64,000 nt of DNA. It comes from Duganella aquatilis. GTDB lineage: Bacteria > Pseudomonadota > Gammaproteobacteria > Burkholderiales > Burkholderiaceae_D. The position numbers and the translations under genes are program-made. Under the pieces are notes generated by a model. It saw nothing but the letters and a program-made list of their open reading frames with translations. It did no database searches and was not told the origin of the DNA. Location: contig NZ_WKJL01000011.1 of the NCBI RefSeq assembly GCF_009674565.1, positions 124,001 through 188,000 of the forward strand, written 5' to 3'. Shown here one piece after another: positions 1-9,288 of this stretch. Every line of letters begins with the position of its first letter. The first letter of the stretch is position 1.

Positions 1-1078
1 TGGTGTTCGACTTGCGGTTCGAGGTGCGGGTGTCGTCGCCGAAGTTGATGCCGCCGTCGGTCGGATCGGTCAGGGTGCCGGTCAGCAGCGCGCCCTTGGA
101 ATTGAAGGTGGCGTCAGGCGACACCTTGATGTTGTAGGGGCTGGATTGGGCGAAGATCGCCTGCTCGTCCCATTGCATCTCGTACTTCGATTTGAAGTAG
201 GTCAGGGAACTGGACCAGTCGTCCTTTTTCCATTGCAGCGCGCCGTATGCGCCTTCGCGCTTGCGGTTGAATTCCAGCGTACGCCATTGCGCGCCCTTCG
301 GCACGTAGACGGTCTTGCCGGTGGCGTCCTTCAGCGGGTAGTAAGGCTCGACCTGGAAGGCGTCGGTGCGGGTGCCCGATTCCGAGTAGGCCAGATCCAG
401 CAAGGCGCCGACTTCACCGATCGGCGTTGTCCAGCGGTCCGACACCAGGCCGGAATACGATGGCGAGGTTTTGCCTTTCTTCAGTTCCGACCAGGTGCGG
501 TCGGCCGACAGCGAGGCCTTGAAGCCCTTGTAATCGAACGGCATGGCGGTGCGCAGGTTCACCAGGCCGCCGACGGCGCCCTCGACCTGTTCCGCCGATG
601 GATTCTTGTAGATGTCGACGCCGGCCACCAGCTCTGGCGGCACGTCTTCGAAGTTCAGCGAACGGCCGCCGTTGGCCGAGAACGAATCGCGGCCATTCAG
701 TTCGGAGCGCACGTAGCTCAAGCCGCGGATCGACACGCCGGAGCCTTCCACCGAGAAGTGCTCCGGGTCGCCCTTGGACATGGTGCGGTCGATGGTCACG
801 CCAACCACGCGCTGCAGCACCTCGGTCACCGAGCGGTCGGGCAGCTTGCCCATGTCTTCGGCGACGATGGAGTCGACGATTTCATCGGAATTCTGTTTGA
901 TCTTCTGCGCCGACTGCAGCGCCGCGCGCTGGCCGGTGACGATCACCGCGACAGGTTCACCGGCGGGGGCGTCGGTGGTTTTCGGTGCATCGCTTGTCTG
1001 GGCTACGGCTGCGCCGCTCAGCATCATCGTCATCTGGGCCAGGCCCAATGCGATCGCCGTTTTTTTGAACTGTTTCAT
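1..1078 (-). CDS. TonB-dependent receptor, N-terminal part (runs off left edge)
   Basis: Outer-membrane active transporter, probably for xylo-oligosaccharides or a related plant glycan. The reading frame begins at the ATG ending at 1078, with GGAGAG just upstream, and stays open to the edge, giving about 359 residues. It starts with a signal peptide (MKQFKKTAIALGLAQMTMML, cleaved after AVAQ). A TonB box-like stretch (VAVIVTGQRAALQSA) and a plug domain (VDSIVAEDMGKLPDRSV, GVSIRGLSYVRSELNGRD) follow. The plug resembles the large Xanthomonas/Caulobacter receptor subfamily. The beta-barrel C-terminus lies outside the window. The promoter carries the same box as the xylose operon, which is the basis for the proposed substrate. 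Family assignment is secure; substrate is inferred. Confidence 0.93.
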   Translation of the reverse strand, partial: MKQFKKTAIALGLAQMTMMLSGAAVAQTSDAPKTTDAPAGEPVAVIVTGQRAALQSAQKIKQNSDEIVDSIVAEDMGKLPDRSVTEVLQRVVGVTIDRTMSKGDPEHFSVEGSGVSIRGLSYVRSELNGRDSFSANGGRSLNFEDVPPELVAGVDIYKNPSAEQVEGAVGGLVNLRTAMPFDYKGFKASLSADRTWSELKKGKTSPSYSGLVSDRWTTPIGEVGALLDLAYSESGTRTDAFQVEPYYPLKDATGKTVYVPKGAQWRTLEFNRKREGAYGALQWKKDDWSSSLTYFKSKYEMQWDEQAIFAQSSPYNIKVSPDATFNSKGALLTGTLTDPTDGGINFGDDTRTSNRKSNT

Positions 1079-1294
1079 CTATGCTCTCCAAAGTTATACG
1101 AATTTTTCATAGCTCTTTGGCTATTTGGTATTGGTATTTCTCGCTGTCTGTGGGTGTAAGAAAATTCAGGGCGAGTCAGTCCGCCGGCGCTGAACAGCGC
1201 AATCGTTTTGTCGTCATTGATCTTTGTCTCGCTCGTCTATATTTTTTATCGCTGCTGCCGGCTGGCGGGGTGCCAGTGCGCGCGAATTTGAGCC

Positions 1295-1355
1295 ATTGTG
1301 CAAGTTACACAATTGAGTAGCAATTGCGAAATTCACCAATCCGGCGAATGATAAT
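1295..1355 (-). promoter_or_regulatory. Putative XylR-activated promoter of the TonB receptor
   Basis: A 35-bp box at 1321-1355 (plus strand begins CAATTGCGAAATTCACCAAT and ends AATGATAAT) matches boxes at 6038-6072 and 10783-10817 with identical internal spacing. Read on the minus strand it runs into a -35 (TTGCTA, 1323 to 1318), a 17-bp spacer and a -10 (CACAAT, 1300 to 1295). The predicted transcript start is near 1288, leaving a leader of about 210 nt before the receptor start. An activator overlapping the -35 is typical of AraC-family class II activation. That XylR is the ligand-bound regulator is inference. Confidence 0.6.
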
Positions 1356-1384
1356 AAGCAATCGTAGCGCCGATCATACAGATG

Positions 1385-1408
1385 CGAGGCCCGCCGCTGC
1401 GGGCCTCG
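1385..1408 (-). terminator. Stem-loop downstream of xylH
   Basis: A perfect 9-bp stem (CGAGGCCCG at 1385-1393 with CGGGCCTCG at 1400-1408) and a 6-nt loop lie 17 bp beyond the xylH stop. There is no clear U-tract, so it may be a weak terminator or an mRNA 3'-end protector separating the xyl operon from the receptor promoter. Confidence 0.45.
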
Positions 1409-1424
1409 TAAGTAAAACGCTTAA

Positions 1425-2567
1425 TCAGCGGCGGCCGGAGCGCGTCGCCACATCCACCCACACTGCCAGCGTCAGAATCGCGCCCTTGACGATCATCTGC
1501 CAGTAGGTGTCGACATCCAGCATCGACATGCCGTTGTCGAGCGACGCCATCACCAGCGCGCCGATCAAGGCGCCGTACACGGTGCCGGAGCCGCCGCGCA
1601 TCGAGGTGCCGCCGATGAAGCAGGCGGCGATCGCATCCAGCTCGCCGGAGGTGCCGGCCGACGGCGAACCGGCGGCCAGGCGCGCGGTGTTGAGCAGGCC
1701 GGCCAGGGCGCACATCAGGCCCATGATCCCGAAGATCCACAGCTTCACCGCCTGCACGTTGATGCCGGACAGGCGCGTGGCCTCCATGTTGGAACCGACC
1801 GAGTAGATGCGCCGTCCGAACACCGTCTGTGTCGCGACGTAGCTGAAGATCCCCAGCAGCACCAGCAACAGCAGCACCGGCAGCGGAATGCCTTCGTATT
1901 CATTGAGCGTGGTGACGAACGCGAACAGCACGGCGCCGATGGCGGCCAGGCGCAGGCCATGGCGCCACATCGCCGGCACCGGCAGCTTGTGGCGCGCCAG
2001 GTTGACGCGCTGGCGCCAGATCAGCACAGCGGCCAGCACGAACAGCGCCACGCCCAGCGCCACGCCGATCTGCGGCGGCAGATAACCCTGCCCGATCTGC
2101 ACCATGGCATCCGACACCGGCGCCACCGTCGCGCCGTCCGTCACGCCGAGCACAATGCCGCGATACGCCAGCATGCCGCCCAGGCCGACGATAAACGACG
2201 GGATGCCCGCATACGCCGTCAGGAAGCCGTTGAACAGGCCCAGGGCCAGGCCGCATGCCAGCACCACCGCGATGGTCGCCGGCAGCGGCATATGGTGCGT
2301 CACGTCCAGCACTGCCGCAATGCCGCCCAATAGCCCGAGCAGCGAGCCGACCGACAGGTCGATCTCGCCGGCGATGATGACGAAGGCCATGCCGCAAGCC
2401 ACCACGCCGGTCACCGCCATCTGGCGCATCAGGTTGGACAGGTTGCGCGGCGAGATGAAGCCGCCCTCGGTCTTGAAGCTGAAGAAGGCCCAGATGATGG
2501 CGATGGCGATCAGCAGCGCGAGGATTTTGTATTGCGTGAACAGCTGTTTGATTTTGGTTGGGTTCAT
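1425..2567 (-). CDS. xylH: D-xylose ABC transporter, permease XylH
   Basis: Inner-membrane permease of the high-affinity xylose importer, 380 residues against about 390 in E. coli. It begins [20 protein letters not shown] and has about ten hydrophobic segments. The family signature [16 protein letters not shown], found in ribose/xylose-type permeases (BPD_transp_2), is near residue 70. The start is the ATG ending at 2567, whose first bases overlap the TGA of xylG (ATGA, 2564-2567), so the two are translationally coupled. It ends [12 protein letters not shown]. It is the last gene of the dehydrogenase-xylF-xylG-xylH operon. Assignment rests on sequence signature and operon context and is firm. 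Confidence 0.96.
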   Translation of the reverse strand: MNPTKIKQLFTQYKILALLIAIAIIWAFFSFKTEGGFISPRNLSNLMRQMAVTGVVACGMAFVIIAGEIDLSVGSLLGLLGGIAAVLDVTHHMPLPATIAVVLACGLALGLFNGFLTAYAGIPSFIVGLGGMLAYRGIVLGVTDGATVAPVSDAMVQIGQGYLPPQIGVALGVALFVLAAVLIWRQRVNLARHKLPVPAMWRHGLRLAAIGAVLFAFVTTLNEYEGIPLPVLLLLVLLGIFSYVATQTVFGRRIYSVGSNMEATRLSGINVQAVKLWIFGIMGLMCALAGLLNTARLAAGSPSAGTSGELDAIAACFIGGTSMRGGSGTVYGALIGALVMASLDNGMSMLDVDTYWQMIVKGAILTLAVWVDVATRSGRR

Positions 2568-4084
2568 TGATGTAGCGCCGCCGAGAGCAGCATTTCCTGA
2601 GTCAGATTCTGATTGACGAAATCGCCGCGCAACTCGCCTTCGCCCATCACCAGTACACGGTCGGACACGCCCATCACCTCGGCCAGTTCCGACGACACCA
2701 TGATGATGGACATGCCCTTGCTGGCCAGTTCCAGCATCAGCTTGTAGATTTCGAACTTGGCGCCGACGTCCACGCCGCGCGTCGGCTCGTCGAGGATCAG
2801 CACCTTGGGCCGCGTCAGCAGCATCTTGGACAGCACCGCCTTCTGCTGGTTGCCGCCGGAGAGCGAGGTAATCGGCAGGAACGGGCTGGCGGTCTTCAGG
2901 CCGAGGCGGGCGATTTCCTCGTTCACCGTTTTCAGCTCGGCCTCGCGGTCGATGCGGGTTAAGCGCGCGTAGCGGCCCAGCACCGACAGCGTGATGTTCT
3001 GCCCCACGTCCAGATCGCGCACGATGCCGTGCTGCTTGCGGTCTTCCGGCACCAGCGCCAGGCCGTTGCGAATCGCCTTCAGCGGCGTGGAGGTGTCGAT
3101 CTTCTCGCCTTCCAGCCATACCTCGGCTTCGCTGTCGCCGGGATAGGCGCCGAACAGCGCCGACACCAGTTCCGTACGCCCGGCGCCCACCAGCCCTGCG
3201 ATGCCGAGGATTTCGCCCTTGCGCAGCTGGAAGGAGACGTTGTTCACTTTTTTGCGTTCCGGTTTTTCGGTGTCGTAGCAGGTGACGTTGCGCGCTTCGA
3301 ACACCACCTCGCCGATGCCGCGTTCCAGCTGCGGATACAGCTGGTTCATCTCGCGGCCCACCATCTGCGCGATGATCTGCTGTACGTCCATCTGCTCCAT
3401 CGGCGTGGTGGCGATGTGCTTGCCGTCGCGGATCACCACGATGGTGTCGCAGATCGCCTCCACTTCATCGAGCTTGTGCGAGATGTAGACGCAGGCCACA
3501 CCCTTGGCCTTCAGGCCGCGGATAATCGCCAGCAGCACCTGGATCTCGGCCGCCGTCAGCGACGACGACGGCTCGTCCAGGATCAGCAGGCGCGCGTTCT
3601 TGTTGAGCGCCTTGGCGATCTCGATCAGTTGCTGGTGGCCGCCGCCGTAGTTCGACACCGGCAGCACCACGTTGACGTCGTCGAGCTTGAGCTCCTTCAG
3701 CAGGGCGTCGGCGCGCTGGTTCATGGCGGGATAATCCATGCGGCCGCCGGGCAGCGTGATCTCGTTGCCGAGGAAGAGATTTTCGGCCACCGACAGTTCC
3801 GGCACCAGCATCAGCTCCTGGTGGATGATGACCACGCCGGCCGCTTCGCTCTCGCGGATCGACTGCGCCTTGAGCGGCTGGCCGTCCAGCAGGATCTCGC
3901 CGTCCCAGGTGCCGTGCGGGTAGACGGCGGACAGCACTTTCATCAGGGTCGATTTGCCGGCGCCGTTTTCGCCGCACAAACCAATGCACTCGCCCGGCCT
4001 GATTTTCAGGTCGATGCCGTCGAGCGCGGGAACACCGCCAAATTTTTTGACGATGCCCTTCATTTCTAGCAAATAGCCGGACAT
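2564..4084 (-). CDS. xylG: D-xylose ABC transporter, ATPase XylG
   Basis: Energises xylose import. 506 residues with two tandem ABC cassettes, as in all sugar importers of this class. The first cassette has Walker [10 protein letters not shown] near residue 38, an unusual signature [17 protein letters not shown] and Walker [12 protein letters not shown]. The second has a degenerate Walker A (GLVGAGRTE), the canonical signature [14 protein letters not shown] and Walker [13 protein letters not shown]. Degeneracy of one site is normal for the family. The start [17 protein letters not shown] fits family alignments. The gene lies 51 bp after xylF, behind a terminator-like hairpin, and overlaps xylH by 4 bp. 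Confidence 0.97.
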   Translation of the reverse strand: MSGYLLEMKGIVKKFGGVPALDGIDLKIRPGECIGLCGENGAGKSTLMKVLSAVYPHGTWDGEILLDGQPLKAQSIRESEAAGVVIIHQELMLVPELSVAENLFLGNEITLPGGRMDYPAMNQRADALLKELKLDDVNVVLPVSNYGGGHQQLIEIAKALNKNARLLILDEPSSSLTAAEIQVLLAIIRGLKAKGVACVYISHKLDEVEAICDTIVVIRDGKHIATTPMEQMDVQQIIAQMVGREMNQLYPQLERGIGEVVFEARNVTCYDTEKPERKKVNNVSFQLRKGEILGIAGLVGAGRTELVSALFGAYPGDSEAEVWLEGEKIDTSTPLKAIRNGLALVPEDRKQHGIVRDLDVGQNITLSVLGRYARLTRIDREAELKTVNEEIARLGLKTASPFLPITSLSGGNQQKAVLSKMLLTRPKVLILDEPTRGVDVGAKFEIYKLMLELASKGMSIIMVSSELAEVMGVSDRVLVMGEGELRGDFVNQNLTQEMLLSAALHQ

Positions 4085-4103
4085 GGGGATTCTCGCAGAG
4101 GTG

Positions 4104-4128
4104 AAAAACGGGGCCGGACGGCCCCGTT
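4104..4128 (-). terminator. Attenuator-like hairpin between xylF and xylG
   Basis: On the transcribed strand a perfect 9-bp GC-rich stem (AACGGGGCC / GGCCCCGTT, 4-nt loop) is directly followed by five U, which is the form of an intrinsic terminator. It lies inside the operon, 7 bp after the xylF stop. Partial termination here would make XylF, the periplasmic binding protein, more abundant than XylG and XylH. That effect is known for binding-protein operons and is inferred here. Confidence 0.7.
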
Positions 4129-4135
4129 GCAGCGC

Positions 4136-5140
4136 TTACTTGGCCGCCAGCTGGGCCTGGGTATAGAAGCCGTCTTTGATCACGACATCGATGTTCGCCT
4201 TCGTCAGCGCGACAGGCTTGAGGAACACCGAATCCACTTCCTTGAAGCCGTTGTTGTACTTGGCGTTGAAGGCCGGCTTCTCGCCGCGCACCAGCTGCAC
4301 CGACAGCTTGGCCGCTTCCGACGCGATCAGCTTCAGCGGCTTGTACACGGTCAGCGTCTGCGTGCCCGCGATCACGCGCTTGACGGCCGCCAGATCGGAA
4401 TCCTGGCCCGACACGGCCACCTTGCCATCCAGCTTCTGCGACGCCAGCGCCTGGATCGCACCGCCGGCGGTGGCGTCGTTGGAGGCCACCACGGCGTCGA
4501 TCTTGTTGCCGTTGGCGGTCAGCGCGTTTTCCACGATGGACATCGCCTCGGACGGGCTCCAGTCCTTCACCCACTGCTTGCCGACCACCTTGACGTCGCC
4601 CTTGTCAATCAGCGGCTGCAGCACCTTCAGCTGGCCTTCGCGCAGCATCTTGGCGTTGCTGTCGGTCGGCGCGCCGCCCAGCAGGTAGAAATTACCCTTC
4701 GGTTTCACCGCCAGCACGCCCTGCGCCTGCAGCTGGCCAACCATATTGTTATCGAAGGAGATGTAAGCGTCGATGTCGGCGTTGAGGATCAGGCGGTCGT
4801 AGGAGATGACCTTGATCTTGGCTTTCTTCGCCTCGCGCACCGCGTTGGTCAGCACGGTGGCGTTGTACGGCACGATCACCAGCACATCGACGCCGCGCGA
4901 AATCAGGTTCTCGATCTGGGCGATCTGGCGCTGTTCGCTGGCGTCGGCCGACTGCACGAACACCTTGGCGCCCTGCTGCTCGGCGGCGGCGACGAAGTAG
5001 TCGCGGTCGCGCGCCCAGCGCTCCAGCCGCAGGTCGTCGATGGAAAAGCCGATTTTTGGGTTCTTGGCGTCGGCCATGGCGTTACCGCCGGCGCAAGCCA
5101 TCATGACGGCGATTGCTGCCGTGCTCAGTAATTTCTTCAT
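4136..5140 (-). CDS. xylF: D-xylose-binding periplasmic protein XylF
   Basis: Periplasmic substrate-binding protein that delivers xylose to XylGH. 334 residues. It begins MKKLLSTAAIAVMMACAGG, a signal peptide cleaved near AMA-DA, and continues as a type I periplasmic-binding fold. Matching family stretches include KIGFSIDDLRLERWARDRDYF, VISYDRLILNADIDAYISFDN and VAVSGQDSDLAAVKR. The ATG at 5140 is preceded by TTG at 5143. Spacing from the GGAGA ribosome site slightly favours the TTG, but ATG is the usual choice. It is the second gene of the operon, 65 bp after the dehydrogenase. Confidence 0.97.
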   Translation of the reverse strand: MKKLLSTAAIAVMMACAGGNAMADAKNPKIGFSIDDLRLERWARDRDYFVAAAEQQGAKVFVQSADASEQRQIAQIENLISRGVDVLVIVPYNATVLTNAVREAKKAKIKVISYDRLILNADIDAYISFDNNMVGQLQAQGVLAVKPKGNFYLLGGAPTDSNAKMLREGQLKVLQPLIDKGDVKVVGKQWVKDWSPSEAMSIVENALTANGNKIDAVVASNDATAGGAIQALASQKLDGKVAVSGQDSDLAAVKRVIAGTQTLTVYKPLKLIASEAAKLSVQLVRGEKPAFNAKYNNGFKEVDSVFLKPVALTKANIDVVIKDGFYTQAQLAAK

Positions 5141-5205
5141 CAATTAAGTCTCCAATTATGCTGCCGAGTTCTATGCCCAACTAAACATTGCACCGCTATG
5201 TTACA

Positions 5206-5985
5206 TCACGCGCCGTACCACCCGGCGTCCACATAGTATTCGCGTCCCGAACAACGCGCCGCACTGTCGGAAGCGAGGAACAAGGTGAGCGCCGCCACGT
5301 CGGCGATTTCCACGCGGCGCGGCAGGCACTGGCCGGCCAGCATGCGCGCTTCCTCGTCCGGCGTGTGCCACAGCGCCTCCTGGCGCGGCGTGCGCACGCC
5401 GCCGGGAATCACGCTGTTGACGCGGATGTTGTCGCGGCCCAGGTCGCGCGCCATGCCACGCGTCATGCCCTCGATGCCGGCTTTGGCGGTCATGTACAGG
5501 GTCAGCTCCGGCAAGGCCAGGTGCCAGGAGATGGAACTGAAATTCAGGATCACGCCGCCGCCCGCCGCACGCATGCCCGGCACCACGGCCTGGGCGCAGA
5601 AGTACAGGTGGCGCAGATTGACCGCCATGCGGTTTTCCCAGTACGCCGGCGTGACGTTGGCGATTTCGTGGCGGTCATCGTTGGCGGCGTTGTTGACCAG
5701 GATGTCGACCGGGCCGATGGTTTCGAAGATCTGCGACACTTTTTGCAGGTCGGTCAGGTCGCACGGCACGAAGGCTGGCGGCGTGGGCAGCGCGGCCAGG
5801 CTGGCCGCCAGGGCGCGCGAATCCTGTTCGGCGATGTCGAGAAAGGTGACCAGCGCCCCTTGGCGCGCGAAGGCTTCGACGATGCCGGCGCCGATACCGC
5901 TGCCGCCGCCGGTGACGACCACGCGCTTGCCGGCGAGGCTGGGATAGGTGGCCTGCTCACGCGGCGTGTTGTAATGTTTGTCCAA
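5206..5985 (-). CDS. NAD-dependent D-xylose 1-dehydrogenase (SDR family, Caulobacter XylB type)
   Basis: Oxidises D-xylose to xylonolactone, the first step of the oxidative Weimberg/Dahms route. 259 residues. It shows a classical short-chain dehydrogenase fold with cofactor loop TGGGSGIG near residue 25, NNA near 100 and the catalytic pair YMTAK near 163. From memory the closest match is Caulobacter crescentus XylB: GKRVV(V/I)TGGGSGIGAG, FLDIA, NDDRH and GSISWHL correspond nearly residue for residue, including the C-terminal DAGW. The start is an uncommon TTG (5985-5983) with GGAG eight bases upstream. No ATG fits without running into the regulatory region. First gene of the xyl operon, so xylose is oxidised here rather than isomerised; no xylose isomerase is present in the window. 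Confidence 0.9.
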   Translation of the reverse strand: MDKHYNTPREQATYPSLAGKRVVVTGGGSGIGAGIVEAFARQGALVTFLDIAEQDSRALAASLAALPTPPAFVPCDLTDLQKVSQIFETIGPVDILVNNAANDDRHEIANVTPAYWENRMAVNLRHLYFCAQAVVPGMRAAGGGVILNFSSISWHLALPELTLYMTAKAGIEGMTRGMARDLGRDNIRVNSVIPGGVRTPRQEALWHTPDEEARMLAGQCLPRRVEIADVAALTLFLASDSAARCSGREYYVDAGWYGA

Positions 5986-6011
5986 GGTCTGTTCTCCAAA
6001 ATAGCTGGAGG

Positions 6012-6072
6012 ATTTTGACCCGGCCAAACATAAGCCGCAATTACGAAAATCACCAATCGCGGCAATGATATT
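6012..6072 (-). promoter_or_regulatory. Putative XylR box and promoter of the xylose operon
   Basis: The 35-bp box at 6038-6072 (plus strand begins CAATTACGAAAATCACCAAT) overlaps the xylR stop codon. Read on the minus strand it leads into -35 TTGCGG (6040 to 6035), a 17-bp spacer and -10 CAAAAT (6017 to 6012), with the TTG start of the dehydrogenase at 5985. The geometry is the same as at the two sister promoters at 1295-1355 and 10757-10817. Confidence 0.68.
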
Positions 6073-7291
6073 ACGCCGCCAGCTCCGGCGGCGGCAGCGC
6101 CGATCCGTCATCGACGATGCCCTGCATGGCGCGGTCCTGGTAGGTGCGCGGCGTGCATCCCAGCTCGCGCTTGAACACCGCGTGCATGTACTGCACCGAC
6201 GTAAAGCCGCAGCACAGCGCCACCTCGGCGATGCTGCGCTCGCCGCGCGCCAGCATCGAGGTGGCGGCATCGAGCTTGAAGCGCAGGATCACGTCATGCA
6301 CGCTGCAATTGAGCTCCTGGCGAAAGTAGGACTCCAGCGACGAGCGCGAAATGCCCACGTACTCCGCCACCTGGTGCGTCTTGATGCCCTGGCAGGCGTA
6401 CTGGCGGATGAAGTGCCGCGCGCGCATCACGTGCGGATGCTTGGGCGCCTCGTGCTGCGTCGACGCCAGCACGTTGATGCCTACCGGCGGCACCAGCACC
6501 CGCGTGCCGCTCATGCGCACGCCGTGCAGCATCTGGTCCAGCAGGTGAGCGGCGGTGCGGCCCATCTCCTGCGCGCCCTGGATCACGGAACTCAGCGGAA
6601 TGCGGGTCAGCATGCGCGCCAGCGGATCGTTGTCGATGCCGATCAGCGCCACCTGCTCCGGCACCGCGATGCCGGCCATGATACAAGCCTGCATCAGCTG
6701 GCGCGCCCGCGCGTCGGTGACGGCGATGATGCCGACCGGCTTGGGCAGGCTATGCAGCCACTGGATCTGCTGCTCCACCGCCTCGTCCCACGACGGCGCG
6801 CTGGTGCCCAGGCCGCGATAGATATGCGGCTCCATCTTGTCCTTGTCCATCAGGGCGCGGAAAGCGTGTTCGCGCTCCTGTGCCCAGCGGTTTTCCTGCG
6901 CCTCCGGCAGCGAGAACATGGCGAAGTGGCGCAGGCCGGCCTCGATCAGGTGATCGCGCGCCATCTTGATCAGCTTGAAGTTGTCGGTGGCGACGTAAGG
7001 CACGTCCTCGGGATAGGCGGCCTGGTTCTCATAGGAGCCGCCCACCGCCACCACCGGCACCCGGCTGCGCGTCAGCGCGGCGGCCACCGCCGGATCGTCG
7101 AAGTCGGCGATGATGCCGTCGCCCTGCCAATGCTCGATGCCCGGCAGGCGCAGCCGGAAGTCTTCTTCCAGGAACAAATCCCAGGTCGCCCGTGTCGAAC
7201 TCAGGTACGCGGCGATGCCCGCGATCACTTCGCGGTCAAAAATTTTGTTTGCATTGAACAGCAGCGCAATCCGGTGTGACTTCATCTGCAT
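6071..7291 (-). CDS. xylR: XylR-type xylose-responsive transcriptional activator
   Basis: Activator that binds xylose and switches on uptake and catabolism. 406 residues, close to E. coli XylR (392). The N-terminal two thirds is a LacI/periplasmic-binding-like ligand domain (HRIALLFNANKIFDREVIAGI, GIDNDPLARML, SVIQGAQEMGRTAAHLLDQML). The C-terminal hundred residues form an AraC-type double helix-turn-helix (VAEYVGISRSSLESYFRQEL, SIAEVALCCGFTSVQYMHAVFK, FKRELGCTPRTYQD). This domain order is specific to XylR. The ATG at 7291 has GGGAAAG five bases upstream; a second ATG at 7285 is also possible. It ends directly at the operator of the xylose operon. Confidence 0.92.
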   Translation of the reverse strand: MQMKSHRIALLFNANKIFDREVIAGIAAYLSSTRATWDLFLEEDFRLRLPGIEHWQGDGIIADFDDPAVAAALTRSRVPVVAVGGSYENQAAYPEDVPYVATDNFKLIKMARDHLIEAGLRHFAMFSLPEAQENRWAQEREHAFRALMDKDKMEPHIYRGLGTSAPSWDEAVEQQIQWLHSLPKPVGIIAVTDARARQLMQACIMAGIAVPEQVALIGIDNDPLARMLTRIPLSSVIQGAQEMGRTAAHLLDQMLHGVRMSGTRVLVPPVGINVLASTQHEAPKHPHVMRARHFIRQYACQGIKTHQVAEYVGISRSSLESYFRQELNCSVHDVILRFKLDAATSMLARGERSIAEVALCCGFTSVQYMHAVFKRELGCTPRTYQDRAMQGIVDDGSALPPPELAA

Positions 7292-7410
7292 ATCGACTTT
7301 CCCGTTCCAGGACGTATGTGGCCTTCTTAATACTACAGGCCACCCGAACGGCGGAGATATGAAAAATTTCGCATCATCCATAACGAAATTGACTAAATTC
7401 CTAAAAGAAA

Positions 7411-9288
7411 TTACGTTTTCGGCTTGCCGAACACGATGCCGCGTCCCGCCGTGCTCATATACACCAGGCCAAAGGTGTTCATGTCGCCGACCACAAACTG
7501 GGCGTCGCCGGGGCCGCCGTACTGGTGGGTATCGTCGTTAATGCGCAACCAGGTGGCCCCGCCATCGGTGGAGCGGTACACCCCGCGCACGCCGCCGACC
7601 TCGCCCCAGATATAAACCGCCGGGTAGTTCGCGCCCGGCGCGGCCTTGCCGAAGCCGACCGCCGCCGCATAGCCGACGCCGGGGATACCGGTGAAACTGG
7701 CGCCGGAATCGGTGGAACGGGCCAGGCCGCCGTCGTACAGCGCCACCCAGACATCGCCTTCGCGGCCCGGCGCGGCGCGCACAGTCTTCGATCCGCGCGG
7801 CGACGCCAGCCTGGCGGCCGGCGCGAAACTGGCGCCGCCGTCGGTACTGACCAGCATGCGCTCGCCCGCCAGCGCGTAAAACTTGCGCGGATTGAGCGGA
7901 TCGGCCACCGCGCGGCCACGCTCGGTGCTCAGCCCCCTGACCTCGCTCCAGCTGCCGCCCTCGTCGGCGGAGCGGTAGCAGGTCGTGGCTTTTTCCGGGC
8001 AGTGCACGATCACCTTGCCGTCCGCGCTCAGCGCCACCTGGCCCTGCTTACCGTTCATGGCGGCGGTTTTACGCCAGCTGACGCCCATGTCGTGCGACAC
8101 GTACATGGCGCTGCCGGCGCGCACCACCACGTTCGGCTTGGCAGCGGCGTAGTCCAGCCCCCAGGTGGTGCCCATGGTCGGCGTGTGGATCGGCGCGTAC
8201 TGCGTCACGTCGGTGTGGCGGAAGCCGTCGTAATCGCCAATCGCCGAGATAACCGGGCCGCCGGGAATGCTGACCAGGTTCAGCGGCACGGATTCTTCCA
8301 GGCCCATGTCTTCGAACTTCCACACCGGCCTGGCGGCGTGAATGTCGGTGGAGACGAACACGCCGTTGCCGGAAACAGCCATCAGCCGCTGGCTGTCGAA
8401 CGGATCGAACTCGATGCTGGCTGTCCAGTGAATGAAGCTGCCGGCGATCCAGCTGACGCCGTTGGCGTCGATCTGCACGCCGTTGGCGACGATGCTCTTC
8501 CAGCTTTTGCCGCCGTCCAGCGTTTCGTAGAACTGGTCGCCGATGCCGCCGCGCATGTCGTAGTGGGAGATGGTGGACACCACCATGCGCTGCGGATTGC
8601 GCTGATCGACGGTGATGCCGGCGTAGGCGGCGTTCAGCGGCGGCGAGATGTCGGTCCATTTGCCGCTGGCGATGTCGTACTGCCACACGCCGCCCTCTTC
8701 CAGTCCTTCGCCGATCTTCTTGTCCGCATGCGGACCGGCGCCCAGCGCGAAGGTGACCATCAGCTTGCCGTCAGCGACCACGGCGCGGTGCGGCATCAGC
8801 TTCTGCGGGCCACCAGTCATGGCGCTGAAGGTCTTGCCGCCGTCGGACGACATATACATGTTTTCGCCAAAGCGCGAGACGCCGACAAACAGCTTGCCGC
8901 TGTCCAGCAGCACCAGGCTGATGCCGTTCTTGTTGGTGGTCGTGGTGACGTCCAGGCCATCCAGCCGGCGCCAGCTCAGGCCCTCGTCGGTGCTCTTGAA
9001 CAGGCCGTTGGCGCGGGTGCCGGCGTAGAGGATTTTGCCGTCGCGCGGATCGACTTGCAGCTTCTCGCCGTTGCCGCGCCCCATGCCGTTGCCGTGCACC
9101 TTGAACTGGCTGGTGACGTCGATACGCTGGAAAGTCTGTCCGTAATCACTGGACTTGAGCACCGCGCTGGCGCCGCCGTTCAGGTAGGCGATGCCGGCGG
9201 TCATATAGAGCTTGTTGGGCGACGATGGGTCGATCGCCAGCGATTCGATGCCGAGCAGGCCGGTGTCCTTATCGGACACCCAGTCCAT
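7411..9288 (-). CDS. GH74-type xyloglucanase domain (3' half of a frameshifted gene)
   Basis: C-terminal part of a large secreted glycan-degrading protein. It contains repeated BNR/Asp-box turns of two seven-bladed propellers (SSDYGQTF, STDEGLSW, SSDGGKTF, TLDGGKSW, STDGGASF, STDGGATW), as in GH74 endo-xyloglucanases. Continuous GH74 sequence begins upstream in the preceding frame (TDVGGAYRWDA) and carries on here (RWIPLMDWVSDKD). One extra A in the nine-A run at 9304-9312 would join the two into one protein of about 1,100 residues. The ATG at 9288 is therefore probably not a true start. No signal peptide occurs in this half. Xyloglucan as substrate is inferred from the family; related members cleave other beta-1,4-glucans. 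Confidence 0.85.
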   Translation of the reverse strand: MDWVSDKDTGLLGIESLAIDPSSPNKLYMTAGIAYLNGGASAVLKSSDYGQTFQRIDVTSQFKVHGNGMGRGNGEKLQVDPRDGKILYAGTRANGLFKSTDEGLSWRRLDGLDVTTTTNKNGISLVLLDSGKLFVGVSRFGENMYMSSDGGKTFSAMTGGPQKLMPHRAVVADGKLMVTFALGAGPHADKKIGEGLEEGGVWQYDIASGKWTDISPPLNAAYAGITVDQRNPQRMVVSTISHYDMRGGIGDQFYETLDGGKSWKSIVANGVQIDANGVSWIAGSFIHWTASIEFDPFDSQRLMAVSGNGVFVSTDIHAARPVWKFEDMGLEESVPLNLVSIPGGPVISAIGDYDGFRHTDVTQYAPIHTPTMGTTWGLDYAAAKPNVVVRAGSAMYVSHDMGVSWRKTAAMNGKQGQVALSADGKVIVHCPEKATTCYRSADEGGSWSEVRGLSTERGRAVADPLNPRKFYALAGERMLVSTDGGASFAPAARLASPRGSKTVRAAPGREGDVWVALYDGGLARSTDSGASFTGIPGVGYAAAVGFGKAAPGANYPAVYIWGEVGGVRGVYRSTDGGATWLRINDDTHQYGGPGDAQFVVGDMNTFGLVYMSTAGRGIVFGKPKT

